Of a stretch of DNA of 64,000 nucleotides, positions 42,247 to 51,448 are shown in pieces (positions within the stretch are counted from its first letter, which is position 1; each line of letters opens with the position of its first letter). Source of the stretch: Candidatus Obscuribacterales bacterium (lineage in GTDB: Bacteria > Cyanobacteriota > Vampirovibrionia > Obscuribacterales > Obscuribacteraceae); NCBI GenBank assembly GCA_020054205.1, contig JAGVLS010000016.1, positions 62,001 through 126,000 of the forward strand, given 5' to 3'. The position numbers and the translations under genes are program-made. A model generated the notes under the pieces. That model made no database searches and had not been told where the DNA came from. It was given only the letters and a program-made list of their open reading frames with translations.

Positions 42247-43692
42247 CTATATTCCTTTTATTTGTCGATATTGCGTCGGGCGCTGACGCGGTAAAACAGA
42301 TAATTTCACAAAATTAGCTGGTCCACGGGCAGCAATCGGCAGTCCACCAGTAATAACAATGCTATCGCCGGGAGCAACAAATCCTTTTGTCAATAATGCT
42401 TGTTCAACCAAAGCCAATGTGGACTCTGAATCACTGACTTCTGTCAGCATTAAAGGAGTTACTCCCCAACACAAAGCAATTTGTCTGTATACATGCATAT
42501 GCTGTGTTAAAGCAATAATAGGATTGGGAGGACGGAATTGAGATATGAGCCTCGCTGTTGATCCAGATTTTGTAAAAGCAGCAATAGCACGTGCCTTCAT
42601 ATCTACTGCCATATCACAAGCAGCATGCGCTATGGCATGAGCAGAAGTTGGCGAACCATGTCTTTTCAATTGACGATAATCAATACTTTTCTCAGCTGCT
42701 GTAGCTATTCGATCCATCATGGTTACAGCTTCTACAGGATATTTGCCAGCTGCTGTCTCACCAGAAAGCATAATAGCATCCGTACCATCAAAAATAGCAT
42801 TTGCCACATCCGATGCTTCCGCTCTCGTTGGACGGGGATGTTCCATCATGGATTCTAACATTTGTGTAGCTGTAATTACTGGCTTTCCTTTAGCATTTGC
42901 TTTTTCAGTAATAAGCTTTTGCACAGGTGGCACATCTTCCGGTGGCAACTCTACACCCAGATCACCACGAGCAATCATCACACCATCAGCAATGTCTAAA
43001 ATTTCATCCAAATGTTCTACCGCTTCCGGCTTTTCCAATTTGGCAATTATAGATACAGGTGGCCAATGGTCACCTATCAATTGTTTAAGACTACTAACAT
43101 CATCAGGATCGCGCACAAAAGAAAGAGCAACAAAATCAACATCTTGCTTAAGACCAAAAGCTAAATCAACTTTATCTTTTTCTGTAAGCGCTGGAATAGA
43201 AAGGCGCACGCCTGGCAAATTTATTCCTTTTTTGTTTTTCAACATGCCACCATTTATGACTTGGCATATTACATCAGCTTCTGTAGTATCGAGAACTTTT
43301 AATTCTATAAGTCCATCATCAAGAAGAATTCTGTCACCCACTTTAACTTCTAAAGACAATTTTGGATAATTAGTACTTGTTGCTTCACTATTTCCTTCTA
43401 CGGGACGATTGGTTAAAATGAAGCGTTGCCCAGTATAAAGCTGTACTGGCTGACCACCAGTCATCATGCCGGTTCTAATTTTGGGACCGGAGAGATCTAA
43501 TAATATGCCGACAGATCTATCCAAACTTTGAGCAATTTGTCTTATGTCTTCAATTACGCGAGCAACTATTGCATGCTCTGCGTGCGAACAATTAATACGT
43601 ACAACGTCTACGCCGGCATGAATAATCTTTTCCAAGATCGATCGATCTGAACTGGCAGGTCCAACAGTAGCAACAATTTTAGTACGACGCAT
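42247..43692 (-). CDS. pyk: Pyruvate kinase
   Basis: 481 residues. RRTKIVATVGPAS and RINCSHAE at the N-terminus, LLDLSGPKIRTG, the catalytic Lys and metal ligands in IAKLEKPEAV and MIARGDLGVE, and ATQMLESM with SGETAAGKYP. The C-terminal domain ends in VLPRQRP, without the extra PEP-utiliser-like domain that some cyanobacterial forms carry. It turns phosphoenolpyruvate and ADP into pyruvate and ATP. It lies three bases after the branching enzyme gene, an operon linking glycogen and glycolysis. Confidence 0.96.
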   Translation of the reverse strand: MRRTKIVATVGPASSDRSILEKIIHAGVDVVRINCSHAEHAIVARVIEDIRQIAQSLDRSVGILLDLSGPKIRTGMMTGGQPVQLYTGQRFILTNRPVEGNSEATSTNYPKLSLEVKVGDRILLDDGLIELKVLDTTEADVICQVINGGMLKNKKGINLPGVRLSIPALTEKDKVDLAFGLKQDVDFVALSFVRDPDDVSSLKQLIGDHWPPVSIIAKLEKPEAVEHLDEILDIADGVMIARGDLGVELPPEDVPPVQKLITEKANAKGKPVITATQMLESMMEHPRPTRAEASDVANAIFDGTDAIMLSGETAAGKYPVEAVTMMDRIATAAEKSIDYRQLKRHGSPTSAHAIAHAACDMAVDMKARAIAAFTKSGSTARLISQFRPPNPIIALTQHMHVYRQIALCWGVTPLMLTEVSDSESTLALVEQALLTKGFVAPGDSIVITGGLPIAARGPANFVKLSVLPRQRPTQYRQIKGI

Positions 43693-43695
43693 TTA

Positions 43696-45366
43696 TCAAA
43701 GTTTACTATTTAACAGATTAGCCTTTTCATCGGCTAGGTACGAGCTTACATTTATATCGGCAAAACAATTGTCGATATCTTCTATTTCAGCGAGTCTGAC
43801 TTTATCAATATTTCCTTCCCGTATCATTTTCACTATTTCAAGAAAACGATCATTATGCTCATTGAACCGTTCAGTAGCATAGTCCTTAGCTTGCCCCGTG
43901 GTAACTAAGAATGGCCAGTCACTTGATTGGAGCAAAAGCAATTCTCGACCAGCTTGTTTTAAAGCTCGGTCGATAAGCTCATCATTTGATTGTAAGCCAA
44001 ATTCACTGACAATTTGTTGCATGTCGGCTTCAGCTTCATGGATAATTGGCCACATCCATTTAGTATCATCATTCATCCATACTTGAAAATGTCCACCAGC
44101 TCCCCAAGAAGATTCTGGTAATTCAATTGCTTTTACTGGCGCACTAGCATCTAGATATTCACTTGCGGTTTGTATTTTCACAGCTGTATATGTATGTAAT
44201 TTTTTAATTACTTCTTTAATCCAAAGTATACCTTCAAACCACCAATGTCCAAAAAGCTCAGTGTCAAAACTAGCCAAAATCAAACCTGTTTTACCAGTTG
44301 TTTTTAAATAATCAGTTAACGATTGTTGAATAAGCCCTACATAATGATCCGAATTTTCATGCACACGTTCAATAGCAACCTGCGGGCTATACACTTCTTT
44401 GCGCCCTAAATCAGTTGTTTTAGATGTAAGCCGCCAATAATGCAGCCCTGATACATCATCTTTTTTGTGAAATTCTCGGTAATTCCCATCCCCTGGATAG
44501 CCATGATCAGCCGACCAAACTTGATAGCTAGCTTCTTCATTTCTACCCATTACAGCTATTGGATATTCTTTAAGCCAATAAGCTTCATATGTATCAAGCC
44601 CTGTTGCTGGTCTTGATTGAGCAGGAATATATTCAGTAGTGCCGTATGCACCAAAGACACGTCTAGTCTCAGCTGTTTGACCACCTTTAATCACAGCCGA
44701 CTCAGTAAAGAAGTATTTGAGTCCATTTTCGTGCAACCATTTTTCCACACCTGGACGTCCACCTTGAGCTGGACGATATGCACATTCAGGCAACCAAAAA
44801 CCTTTAGGTGATTTGCCAAAATATTTTTTGTAACTATCTACTCCAATTTTGTATTGGCTATTTATAGAATTATCTATCTTAAGCAAAGGCGAAAAACAGT
44901 GAGTAGCAGCCGACGTTGTAATTTCAATGGCACCTAAATCTTGATAATACTTAAAACCATTAATGATATTGCCAGCCCAACGTTCTTTGTAATCATGATA
45001 GATTTTTTGAAACCATTCCGTATTGAATTTTGCTAAATGCAAAAATTCTGGATTTGGCATTTCGCCACGCTGACCAAAACGTTGTTCGTCTTTTAAAGAC
45101 GCCTCTATTTTAGAGCGTAAATAACTTTCAAAACCTCTATTCAAATGAGCATCTGCCATTTGTTCGGCAAGAATTGGTGTAATACCAAGTGTGATTTTGG
45201 CAGGAATGCCTTCGCTCCATAAATCAGCAATGATATTTAAGAGCGGCACATATGTTTCAGCCATACATTCGTAAAAATTCTCTTCACCAAATGGCCACAT
45301 ACCGGCTTTGCGGTAATAAGGCAAATGGCTATGAAGCATTAATACGAAAGAACCTACAATACCCAC
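43696..45366 (-). CDS. Glycoside hydrolase family 57 1,4-alpha-glucan branching enzyme
   Basis: 556 residues, normal for the group. The GH57 nucleophile Glu194 is in GFWLPECAYRP and the acid/base Asp368 in ILASFDTELFGHWWFEG; LMLHSHLPYYRKAG near the start is also family-specific, and the C-terminal helical DUF1957 domain is complete. These enzymes place alpha-1,6 branches in glycogen or starch. With pyk and an SDR downstream it heads a three-gene carbon-storage operon. Confidence 0.92.
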   Translation of the reverse strand: MGIVGSFVLMLHSHLPYYRKAGMWPFGEENFYECMAETYVPLLNIIADLWSEGIPAKITLGITPILAEQMADAHLNRGFESYLRSKIEASLKDEQRFGQRGEMPNPEFLHLAKFNTEWFQKIYHDYKERWAGNIINGFKYYQDLGAIEITTSAATHCFSPLLKIDNSINSQYKIGVDSYKKYFGKSPKGFWLPECAYRPAQGGRPGVEKWLHENGLKYFFTESAVIKGGQTAETRRVFGAYGTTEYIPAQSRPATGLDTYEAYWLKEYPIAVMGRNEEASYQVWSADHGYPGDGNYREFHKKDDVSGLHYWRLTSKTTDLGRKEVYSPQVAIERVHENSDHYVGLIQQSLTDYLKTTGKTGLILASFDTELFGHWWFEGILWIKEVIKKLHTYTAVKIQTASEYLDASAPVKAIELPESSWGAGGHFQVWMNDDTKWMWPIIHEAEADMQQIVSEFGLQSNDELIDRALKQAGRELLLLQSSDWPFLVTTGQAKDYATERFNEHNDRFLEIVKMIREGNIDKVRLAEIEDIDNCFADINVSSYLADEKANLLNSKL

Positions 45367-45652
45367 TTACTTTAACTTAAGACCCCCAATTACAAAAAAT
45401 CAAAAAATCTTCAAATAATTCAAATCAGTTATAGTTACAGTCAGAATTGTTATTGAATTCGAATTCGCTGTACGATAACTAAGTTTTTGCCAGAGCAAAC
45501 TTGTCAACTTTAATTCACGCATGGCAGGACAACAAGAAATATATCAAACCCGTATTCAACTTGACCAGTAATTAATATAGAAAGACAATCAAACGTAACT
45601 ATTCTTGAGGAGTACTATAAAAAAGAGCTTTCAATTTATAGCTAAAACAATT

Positions 45653-46012
45653 ATGGAAATGCCGCCTGACAACCAAAATAATAATAGTTCGCTGCCTAGT
45701 GAGCATCTCGAACAGTTAAATGACAACTTGAATGCCAGTAAATCACCTAAAGCTAAAATTAAAAAGACAAGCAATAACCCGGATAAATCACAAGACAAGG
45801 GCACGCAAGAAAATCGGATCGTTAAGCTATTGGAAAAAAACCCATTAGGTATGACTTTGCCTGAAATGGCAGGCGGAAATCGTCAACTCAAAAAAATTAA
45901 AGCCTTACGACCACAATTATCTGAGGCAATTAAATCCGGATTAGTTATGCCTGTTAGCCAAAGGGCTGGTAATACTGTTTATAGATTGGTTAAGTATTTG
46001 AGCTCTCGCTAA
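45653..46012 (+). CDS. Small protein with disordered N-terminus and winged-helix-like C-terminus
   Basis: 119 residues from the ATG at 45653. The first 50 residues are polar and disordered, the last 65 (ENRIVKLLEKNPLGMTLPEM, LSEAIKSGLVMPVSQ, GNTVYRLV) fit a winged helix with a beta hairpin. GAGGAG at 45607-45613 is too far upstream for this start, and the frame is open from a TTG at 45605, so the true start is uncertain. A DNA-binding role is possible but not shown. Confidence 0.65.
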   Translation: MEMPPDNQNNNSSLPSEHLEQLNDNLNASKSPKAKIKKTSNNPDKSQDKGTQENRIVKLLEKNPLGMTLPEMAGGNRQLKKIKALRPQLSEAIKSGLVMPVSQRAGNTVYRLVKYLSSR

Positions 46013-46071
46013 ACAGTGTTAACGTAAGCCTGACACTAATTTGGCATAATTGATAGTCAGGAGATAAACCA

Positions 46072-46938
46072 GTGAAAATTGCCAATATTACAGTTGGTCC
46101 AAATGAACCTTTACTTATTATTGCCGGACCATGTGTGATTGAATCGTGGGAAACCACATATAATACTGCTTGTGCTTTACAAGATTTATCACGCCAATTG
46201 AATTTTTCATTGGTTTTTAAGTCGTCTTTTGACAAAGCAAATCGTACTTCTTTTAATTCTTTTCGTGGTCCTGGCTTAGAAAATGGCCTCGATATTTTAT
46301 TAAAGATCAAACAAAAGTTAGATATACCAGTATTAAGTGATATCCACGAAGAAGCCCAATGCGCCCCAGCTGGCAAAGTATTGGATGTATTGCAAATTCC
46401 AGCCTTTCTTTGCCGACAAACGGATTTAGTTGTTGCTGCTGCCAAAACAATGAAAGCAGTAAATATAAAGAAAGGACAATTTGTAGCTCCCCAAGATATT
46501 TTACATAGTATCGCTAAAGTAACTGAGCAAGGCAACAAGAACGTGAGCGTAACTGAGCGCGGTACTACATTTGGCTATAACAACCTTGTCGTAGATATGC
46601 GTTCTATTCCAATAATTCAAGCCAGTGGTTATCCCCTTATTTTTGATGCTACTCATAGTGTGCAATTGCCTAGTGCTGCCGGTGGTGTTTCCAGTGGTCA
46701 ACGGCAATATATTCCAAACTTAACAAAAGCAGCACTAGCTGCTGGTGCTCAAGGATTATTTATGGAAGTGCATCCTAATCCCGATCAAGCATTAAGTGAT
46801 GGGGCAACACAAATACCTCTTAATTACGTTAAAGATTTTATTCAACAATGCCTTGCCATATATAATGTTGCTCAATCGCTACCTGCGATTAATTTACCGG
46901 AGCAAGGAAAATGTTCTCAGCCTATCGCCATCAAATAA
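46072..46938 (+). CDS. kdsA: 3-deoxy-8-phosphooctulonate (Kdo-8-P) synthase
   Basis: 288 residues. IAGPCVIES, FKSSFDKANRTS, SDIHEEAQC and the metal/substrate blocks VTERGTTFGYNNLVVDMRS and FDATHSVQLPS are those of KdsA. It joins phosphoenolpyruvate and arabinose-5-phosphate to Kdo-8-P, the first committed step to the Kdo of LPS, so the organism has a Gram-negative outer membrane. The start codon is GTG, eight bases after AGGAG. The next gene begins within its last 28 bases. Confidence 0.95.
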   Translation: MKIANITVGPNEPLLIIAGPCVIESWETTYNTACALQDLSRQLNFSLVFKSSFDKANRTSFNSFRGPGLENGLDILLKIKQKLDIPVLSDIHEEAQCAPAGKVLDVLQIPAFLCRQTDLVVAAAKTMKAVNIKKGQFVAPQDILHSIAKVTEQGNKNVSVTERGTTFGYNNLVVDMRSIPIIQASGYPLIFDATHSVQLPSAAGGVSSGQRQYIPNLTKAALAAGAQGLFMEVHPNPDQALSDGATQIPLNYVKDFIQQCLAIYNVAQSLPAINLPEQGKCSQPIAIK

Positions 46939-49235
46939 TTATTGTAAATGGGCTGATTTTATCTCTGCTTATCTCTTTCTTTTTATTGCCTAATTATTTG
47001 TTGGCAAACGAAATTTCAGCAAACAACCCAAATACCCTGCCAACGATCGAAGAAATATTGACAAAAGTATTTTTAGCCTATGGTGGGAAAGAAGCTTTAT
47101 ATCAAAACGAAAAAAATTGCATTTTAGTTGGGCAGCAAAAAATAATTGATTTAAATACGCAAATAAGCAAAACAGCTCGCTTTAGAAAAATGCGGAAAAA
47201 TACAAATATACGCATTGATATGGAAATTCCTGACGACCAAAGTACAACTACTGCTTATGACGGAATAACAGCATGGAAATCAGTGAATAATATTGTCAGT
47301 GAATTGTCGCCTGAATTTAGCAAATTACTCAAACAAGAAATCGATCGTGAACCATGCGCTCTTACTCATTTTCAAGAACCCTCATATATATTTCAATTTT
47401 TAGGCAAAACAACATTTGCTGCTAATAATTGTTTTGCTATTGAATTAAGCAAGCCTTCTGAAAGTCCAACAACATTTTTTATTGATGAAAAAAATTATTT
47501 GGTCATAGGCACTTCTTACACCAGCATCGACCCACCTACACAAACACCAAACAAAATTACAGTTGAATATACCCAATATCGCCCGGTAAATGGCACACTA
47601 TTTCCTTATCGCCTGATTCAATTTATCAATAATCAGCCTGCCTTTGATACTACAATTGAAACTGTTGATTTTAATTCCACAATTGAAAATCATGCTTTTC
47701 AAAGACCAGATAGACCATATGTGGTGAGGCTAGCCAAACCAGTTAGTATTCCGTTTGATTATTCTGCTAAAGCAATTTTAGTTAAAGCGCGAATAAATGG
47801 TAGTGAATTTAGAGATTTTCTAGTTGATACCGGGGCTAGCCATACAATAATAGATAGAAGAGTAGCAGCTGAACATTTTTTGGATAGACAAGGTAATTTC
47901 AATGTCACTACAATTGCCGGCATGGTTTCCACACAAACCACTTATTTACGTTCATTAGAAATTGGCGAAGTTAACCTAGAGAAAGTACAAGCTTTAATCC
48001 TTGATTTATCTGCTCAATCTAGGCAATTAGGAAAGCCTATTGCTGGCATAATTGGCAATAACGTATTAAGTCAATTTGCTTTGACTATCAATTTTGCTAA
48101 ATCAAATTTGGTTGTAACAGATAGCAATTCATACAAGCCACCACAAGGGGCTGCCACTATTTCATTTATACAAAAACAAGGTCCAATTGTAAAAGCAGTG
48201 CTTAATGGCAAGGAAGAATTCCCATTTTTAATTGATACTGGAGCAGCATTCAATAATTTACCGACAAAAACTGCCAAGCATTTTATATCCGGAGAAATTG
48301 GTTATTTAACCGAAGGAACTGGTCTTGATGGCAGCAAAGTACGTTTAGCAACAGTAAACATAGATAGTCTTAAATTAGGCAATTTAATAAGTAGACAAGT
48401 TCCATTTACTTATTCTATAGATCAAGATTTACGTCAAAATTCAGTCGGGTTTTTTCAAACAGCCAATACTGGTGTACTAGGCAATCCGTTTTGGCAAAAT
48501 TTCACGCTTACTTTAGACTATAGGCTAAAACGTTTAGTTTTACAGAGCAATAAAACTCTTTCCACCAAACAAGAACTCAATGAACTGATAGAACAAGGTG
48601 ACAGTAAACTTATAGTTTATCGTGATTGTCGGACAGCTGAAATTGCTTATCAAAAAGCATTGATGCGAGCACAGACACTCGGTGACTTAAAGCAACAAGC
48701 TCGTATCTGGGGTAGATTAGGGAATTTACGTCGTGTTATGGCAAAAGATTTAAATCGCCCAGAACAAGCTCGCATTGCTTATGAATATTTTTCTAAAGCC
48801 CAAGAATTAGCTCACAAGCTTGAAGATCGTGAAATTGAAGGTAGAATTTTAGCTGATTGGAGTTTGCTTTATTTAGATAATGGGCAATTACCTGCCGCCA
48901 GACAAGCTCTTGAAGGAGCTATTTTATACGCGCCACAAGATCCTCAGGTCAATATTGATTTTGCTAATTATCTTTATCGTCTGCGTTTCTTTTCTGATAT
49001 GCAAAGATATGTAGATAAAACTTTATTTTTAGATCCAAAAAATTGGCAAGCTCTTTGGTACAAAGTGAAACTAGCTGAAATGTTCAATGACAATAATGAA
49101 TTAAAGAGAGCTTTAAAAGAAATACTTACATATTATCCTTGGTCTAAATTAGCACAAACAAAATTGAACAATTTAATTTCTCCTCCACTAAATCCTGGTG
49201 CAGATAAAGTACAGGACATACCTGGCTTGCAATAG
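46911..49235 (+). CDS. Exported LolA-like / double retropepsin-like / TPR protein
   Basis: 774 residues with a signal peptide (about 1-32). Residues 40-270 resemble a LolA/LppX-like lipid-carrier fold (VFLAYGGKEALYQ, YDGITAWKSV, ITVEYTQYRPVNGTLFPYRL split over a strand). Two aspartic-protease lobes follow: DTGASHTII (Asp306) and, 136 residues later, DTGAAFNNL (Asp442), each with the G-x-IG-N-x-L or LGNPF loop that ends a retropepsin lobe. Two lobes in one chain could form a complete active site, as in pepsin. Residues 560-760 are helical TPR units with a PxxW/LDP pattern. GGAG lies eight bases ahead of the ATG. Periplasmic protease is inferred. Confidence 0.85.
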   Translation: MFSAYRHQIIIVNGLILSLLISFFLLPNYLLANEISANNPNTLPTIEEILTKVFLAYGGKEALYQNEKNCILVGQQKIIDLNTQISKTARFRKMRKNTNIRIDMEIPDDQSTTTAYDGITAWKSVNNIVSELSPEFSKLLKQEIDREPCALTHFQEPSYIFQFLGKTTFAANNCFAIELSKPSESPTTFFIDEKNYLVIGTSYTSIDPPTQTPNKITVEYTQYRPVNGTLFPYRLIQFINNQPAFDTTIETVDFNSTIENHAFQRPDRPYVVRLAKPVSIPFDYSAKAILVKARINGSEFRDFLVDTGASHTIIDRRVAAEHFLDRQGNFNVTTIAGMVSTQTTYLRSLEIGEVNLEKVQALILDLSAQSRQLGKPIAGIIGNNVLSQFALTINFAKSNLVVTDSNSYKPPQGAATISFIQKQGPIVKAVLNGKEEFPFLIDTGAAFNNLPTKTAKHFISGEIGYLTEGTGLDGSKVRLATVNIDSLKLGNLISRQVPFTYSIDQDLRQNSVGFFQTANTGVLGNPFWQNFTLTLDYRLKRLVLQSNKTLSTKQELNELIEQGDSKLIVYRDCRTAEIAYQKALMRAQTLGDLKQQARIWGRLGNLRRVMAKDLNRPEQARIAYEYFSKAQELAHKLEDREIEGRILADWSLLYLDNGQLPAARQALEGAILYAPQDPQVNIDFANYLYRLRFFSDMQRYVDKTLFLDPKNWQALWYKVKLAEMFNDNNELKRALKEILTYYPWSKLAQTKLNNLISPPLNPGADKVQDIPGLQ

Positions 49236-49240
49236 CGTCT

Positions 49241-50041
49241 TTACAATAATTTCAAATCTTCAGAATGTTCAACTGCAGTATTACCAAATAAGCCAAAGCT
49301 ATTGGCAGTCATATAAATACCCATTCCCAAAATAATCACTGCAGTAAATACAGGAATTTGGCGCATAATTTTTGTTTCAATTTGCTCAGATATACCTAAT
49401 TTTCTTAGCCAACCTAAATCACTAAATTTAGCAGCAACAAAAGCCAATACCATTACTACCAAACCTAGTCCAAAACTAAAGAAAATCACCATTAACAGTC
49501 CCCAAATCATTTTGGCACTGCCGCCAGTAGCAAAAGTACCCATAAGCACAGCTAATGCTCCATGACACGGTACCAAACCACCAGAAATACCCAACCAAAT
49601 AAGTCCTTTATTAGTGCCTTGCTTATCTTCATGGTGATGATCATGGTTATGATGACGGTGATGATGACGGTGACGGTGATGATGGTGATGGTCGTGGTGA
49701 TGATTGTGGGACTCATGTGATTTTGATTTGTAAGAAAAATAACTTCTAATTACTAATACCATGCCAACAAATAAAACTATTAATGCACTAATTATTTGTG
49801 CACATTGTTCAAAAGCACCTTTTAAAAAATAGGAGGAAAAAAATATTAGTAATAGTCCTAATAAAACTACACCAATTGTATGAGTAAAAGTAACTATCGT
49901 ACCCAACTTGACAGCATCACGAATTGTGCCTTTATTACCTATCATGTAAGCAGCTATCAAAGTTTTCCCATGCCCTGGTTCAAGGGCATGCAAAGCACCG
50001 AGTGCTAAAGCAGAAAATAGATAGAATATATGCTCCGTCAA
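49241..50041 (-). CDS. NicO/RcnA-family nickel-cobalt exporter with His-rich loop
   Basis: 266 residues, six membrane helices. The first helix carries HALEPGHGKT (18-27), the metal-binding signature of the family, with His54 in TFTHTIG. A cytoplasmic loop (109-137) is almost pure His/Asp/Arg, suited to bind divalent metals, and GLVPCHGALAVLMG supplies further ligands. RcnA-type members export Ni2+ and Co2+. It follows the phosphatase gene by 13 bases in the same direction; the ECF sigma operon runs the opposite way from the shared upstream region. Confidence 0.87.
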   Translation of the reverse strand: MTEHIFYLFSALALGALHALEPGHGKTLIAAYMIGNKGTIRDAVKLGTIVTFTHTIGVVLLGLLLIFFSSYFLKGAFEQCAQIISALIVLFVGMVLVIRSYFSYKSKSHESHNHHHDHHHHHRHRHHHRHHNHDHHHEDKQGTNKGLIWLGISGGLVPCHGALAVLMGTFATGGSAKMIWGLLMVIFFSFGLGLVVMVLAFVAAKFSDLGWLRKLGISEQIETKIMRQIPVFTAVIILGMGIYMTANSFGLFGNTAVEHSEDLKLL

Positions 50042-50054
50042 AATTTCTCCTTAT

Positions 50055-50591
50055 TTACGATTTTGAATATTTGCGCACTGTTCCCGACAATTTTGTGAAT
50101 TTTGGTGTAAACCAATATTTGCGCATTTCTTTATAAGCATTTTCATATGTCCAACCATCTTCCACCACTCGCCAAATACCAATCATACATCCTGTACGAT
50201 CAGAGCCGTGCGCACAATGAACAAAAACTGGTCCTTTATTTTTATCATCACGGGCTGACTCTATTGTATTGATTAAAGTTTTTACTTGTTCGTTAGTAGG
50301 AGCTTTATCACTCATGGGCAAATTTATATAATTGATGCCTAATTTGTTAGCTAAGCTTTCTTCCGGGTGTGTATGTTTATAAGAACCACGTAAATCTATA
50401 ATTGTAGCAATGCCCATATCTTTCAATTTATAAAGTCCTGGTTCGCTTGGCTCACCACCACGATACAAATATGAATGGACTTTGTGAAAGTTAGGCAGAT
50501 CTTCTTTGCTTTCTGATTTAGCTAAACTAGAGTCAACAACAATTAAATTAAGCCAAAAAGCAAAAAACAAAACAAAAATAGATATTTTCAT
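50055..50591 (-). CDS. Exported dual-specificity/tyrosine-phosphatase-like protein
   Basis: 178 residues. HCAHGSDRTG gives the P-loop Cys126-x5-Arg132, preceded by YLYRGGEPSE and TIIDLRG and by an acid-loop Asp (Asp95), as in bacterial DSP/PTP-like enzymes. The ATG at 50591 gives a signal peptide (about 1-24); a longer frame from 50666 would add 25 residues and is less likely. Its target may be a phosphoprotein, a phosphoinositide or a nucleotide. Likely co-transcribed with the metal exporter gene. Confidence 0.83.
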   Translation of the reverse strand: MKISIFVLFFAFWLNLIVVDSSLAKSESKEDLPNFHKVHSYLYRGGEPSEPGLYKLKDMGIATIIDLRGSYKHTHPEESLANKLGINYINLPMSDKAPTNEQVKTLINTIESARDDKNKGPVFVHCAHGSDRTGCMIGIWRVVEDGWTYENAYKEMRKYWFTPKFTKLSGTVRKYSKS

Positions 50592-50721
50592 TGCTGGCAC
50601 CAAAGGGAGACCTAAAATAATATACCTCTTTGCGTCCAGTACTGCCACCCTGAAAAGTTCGGGCATTAATTTGCAATTAATGGCAAAATGATAAACTTTG
50701 GTTAATATTTCTCTATAATTT

Positions 50722-50746
50722 GAACTTTTTGGCTGCTTTGAACGTT
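50722..50746 (+). promoter_or_regulatory. Candidate ECF-type promoter of the sigma operon
   Basis: GAAC (50722-50725) and CGTT (50743-50746) with a 17-base spacer resemble the GAAC / CGTC pattern used by ECF sigma factors. TTTGAAC occurs twice with an 18-base period (50719-50725, 50737-50743). It lies 62 bases upstream of the sigma gene, so autoregulation is possible. A TATAAT at 50714-50719 could serve the housekeeping sigma. Confidence 0.4.
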
Positions 50747-50807
50747 TATTTATATAGAAAGAACAAAATCAAAGCAAAAGCCAATGCAAAAATCAGCGAG
50801 GTTGATA

Positions 50808-51443
50808 ATGCCGGCCGATACTGATGAGGCCCTCATTAAGCGTTTTAGACAAACTAAGGACACTTATGTATTTAAGTCCTTAGTCAAACGTTATCAAAAT
50901 CGGATTTTTAACACATGTTATCGAATACTAGGCAACGTCGAGGAAGCAGAAGAAGTGGTTCAAGATACATATATAAAAATACATGAAGGGATTGATCAAT
51001 TTAAAGAAAAATCTTCTTTTGCTTCATGGGTTTTTCGCATAGCTTACAACATATGTATGGACTCTTTACGCTTAAAGCAACGTCGGGCCCGACAAGGACT
51101 GCAATTATTATCCTTTGATCCTCAATCTGTTTCGGAAGAAACAGCAGACAGGAATTTACAACCAATTGCTCAAGCAAAAGATACAAGCTTAAGTCCTGAA
51201 GAAAAATTGGATCTCTCAGAACAAAGTGAAATGGTTGCCAATTCGTTAAGTTTATTACCCGAACTACAAAGAACAGCCATTATTCTTTGTGATTTGGAAG
51301 GTTTTTCATATCAAGAAATAGCTGATATTGTCGGTGCTAGCATTGGCACTGTTCGTTCTCGCATATATTACGGAAGGACACGACTAAAAGAATTACTCGA
51401 ACCTTATTTTGCCTCTTCCAATACTTCCCCTACAACCAGGTGA
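50808..51443 (+). CDS. ECF-family RNA polymerase sigma factor
   Basis: 211 residues. Region 2 (LVKRYQNRIFNTCYRIL, AEEVVQDTYIKIHEGI, SSFASWVFRIAYNICMD) and region 4 (LSLLPELQRTAIILCDLEG, SYQEIADIVGASIGTVRSRIY) with no region 1 or 3. The start is the ATG at 50808, six bases after GAGG; an earlier ATG (50784) has no ribosome site. The anti-sigma gene begins five bases later. It should direct polymerase to envelope-stress or metal-response promoters. Confidence 0.93.
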   Translation: MPADTDEALIKRFRQTKDTYVFKSLVKRYQNRIFNTCYRILGNVEEAEEVVQDTYIKIHEGIDQFKEKSSFASWVFRIAYNICMDSLRLKQRRARQGLQLLSFDPQSVSEETADRNLQPIAQAKDTSLSPEEKLDLSEQSEMVANSLSLLPELQRTAIILCDLEGFSYQEIADIVGASIGTVRSRIYYGRTRLKELLEPYFASSNTSPTTR

Positions 51444-51448
51444 CCTCT

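Noticed and set aside
42719..43369. 216-codon plus-strand frame opposite pyruvate kinase
   Set aside because: Antisense to a highly conserved enzyme; the composition is Ser/Thr-rich as expected of a shadow frame.
45455..45466. GAATTCGAATTC palindrome upstream of the 45653 gene
   Set aside because: A perfect 12-base palindrome, but isolated, with no repeat elsewhere and no clear gene relation; probably chance.
49651..49720. Dense ATGATGG/GTGATG-type repeat, at first taken for a microsatellite
   Set aside because: It is the His-codon run of the metal exporter's loop read on the opposite strand.
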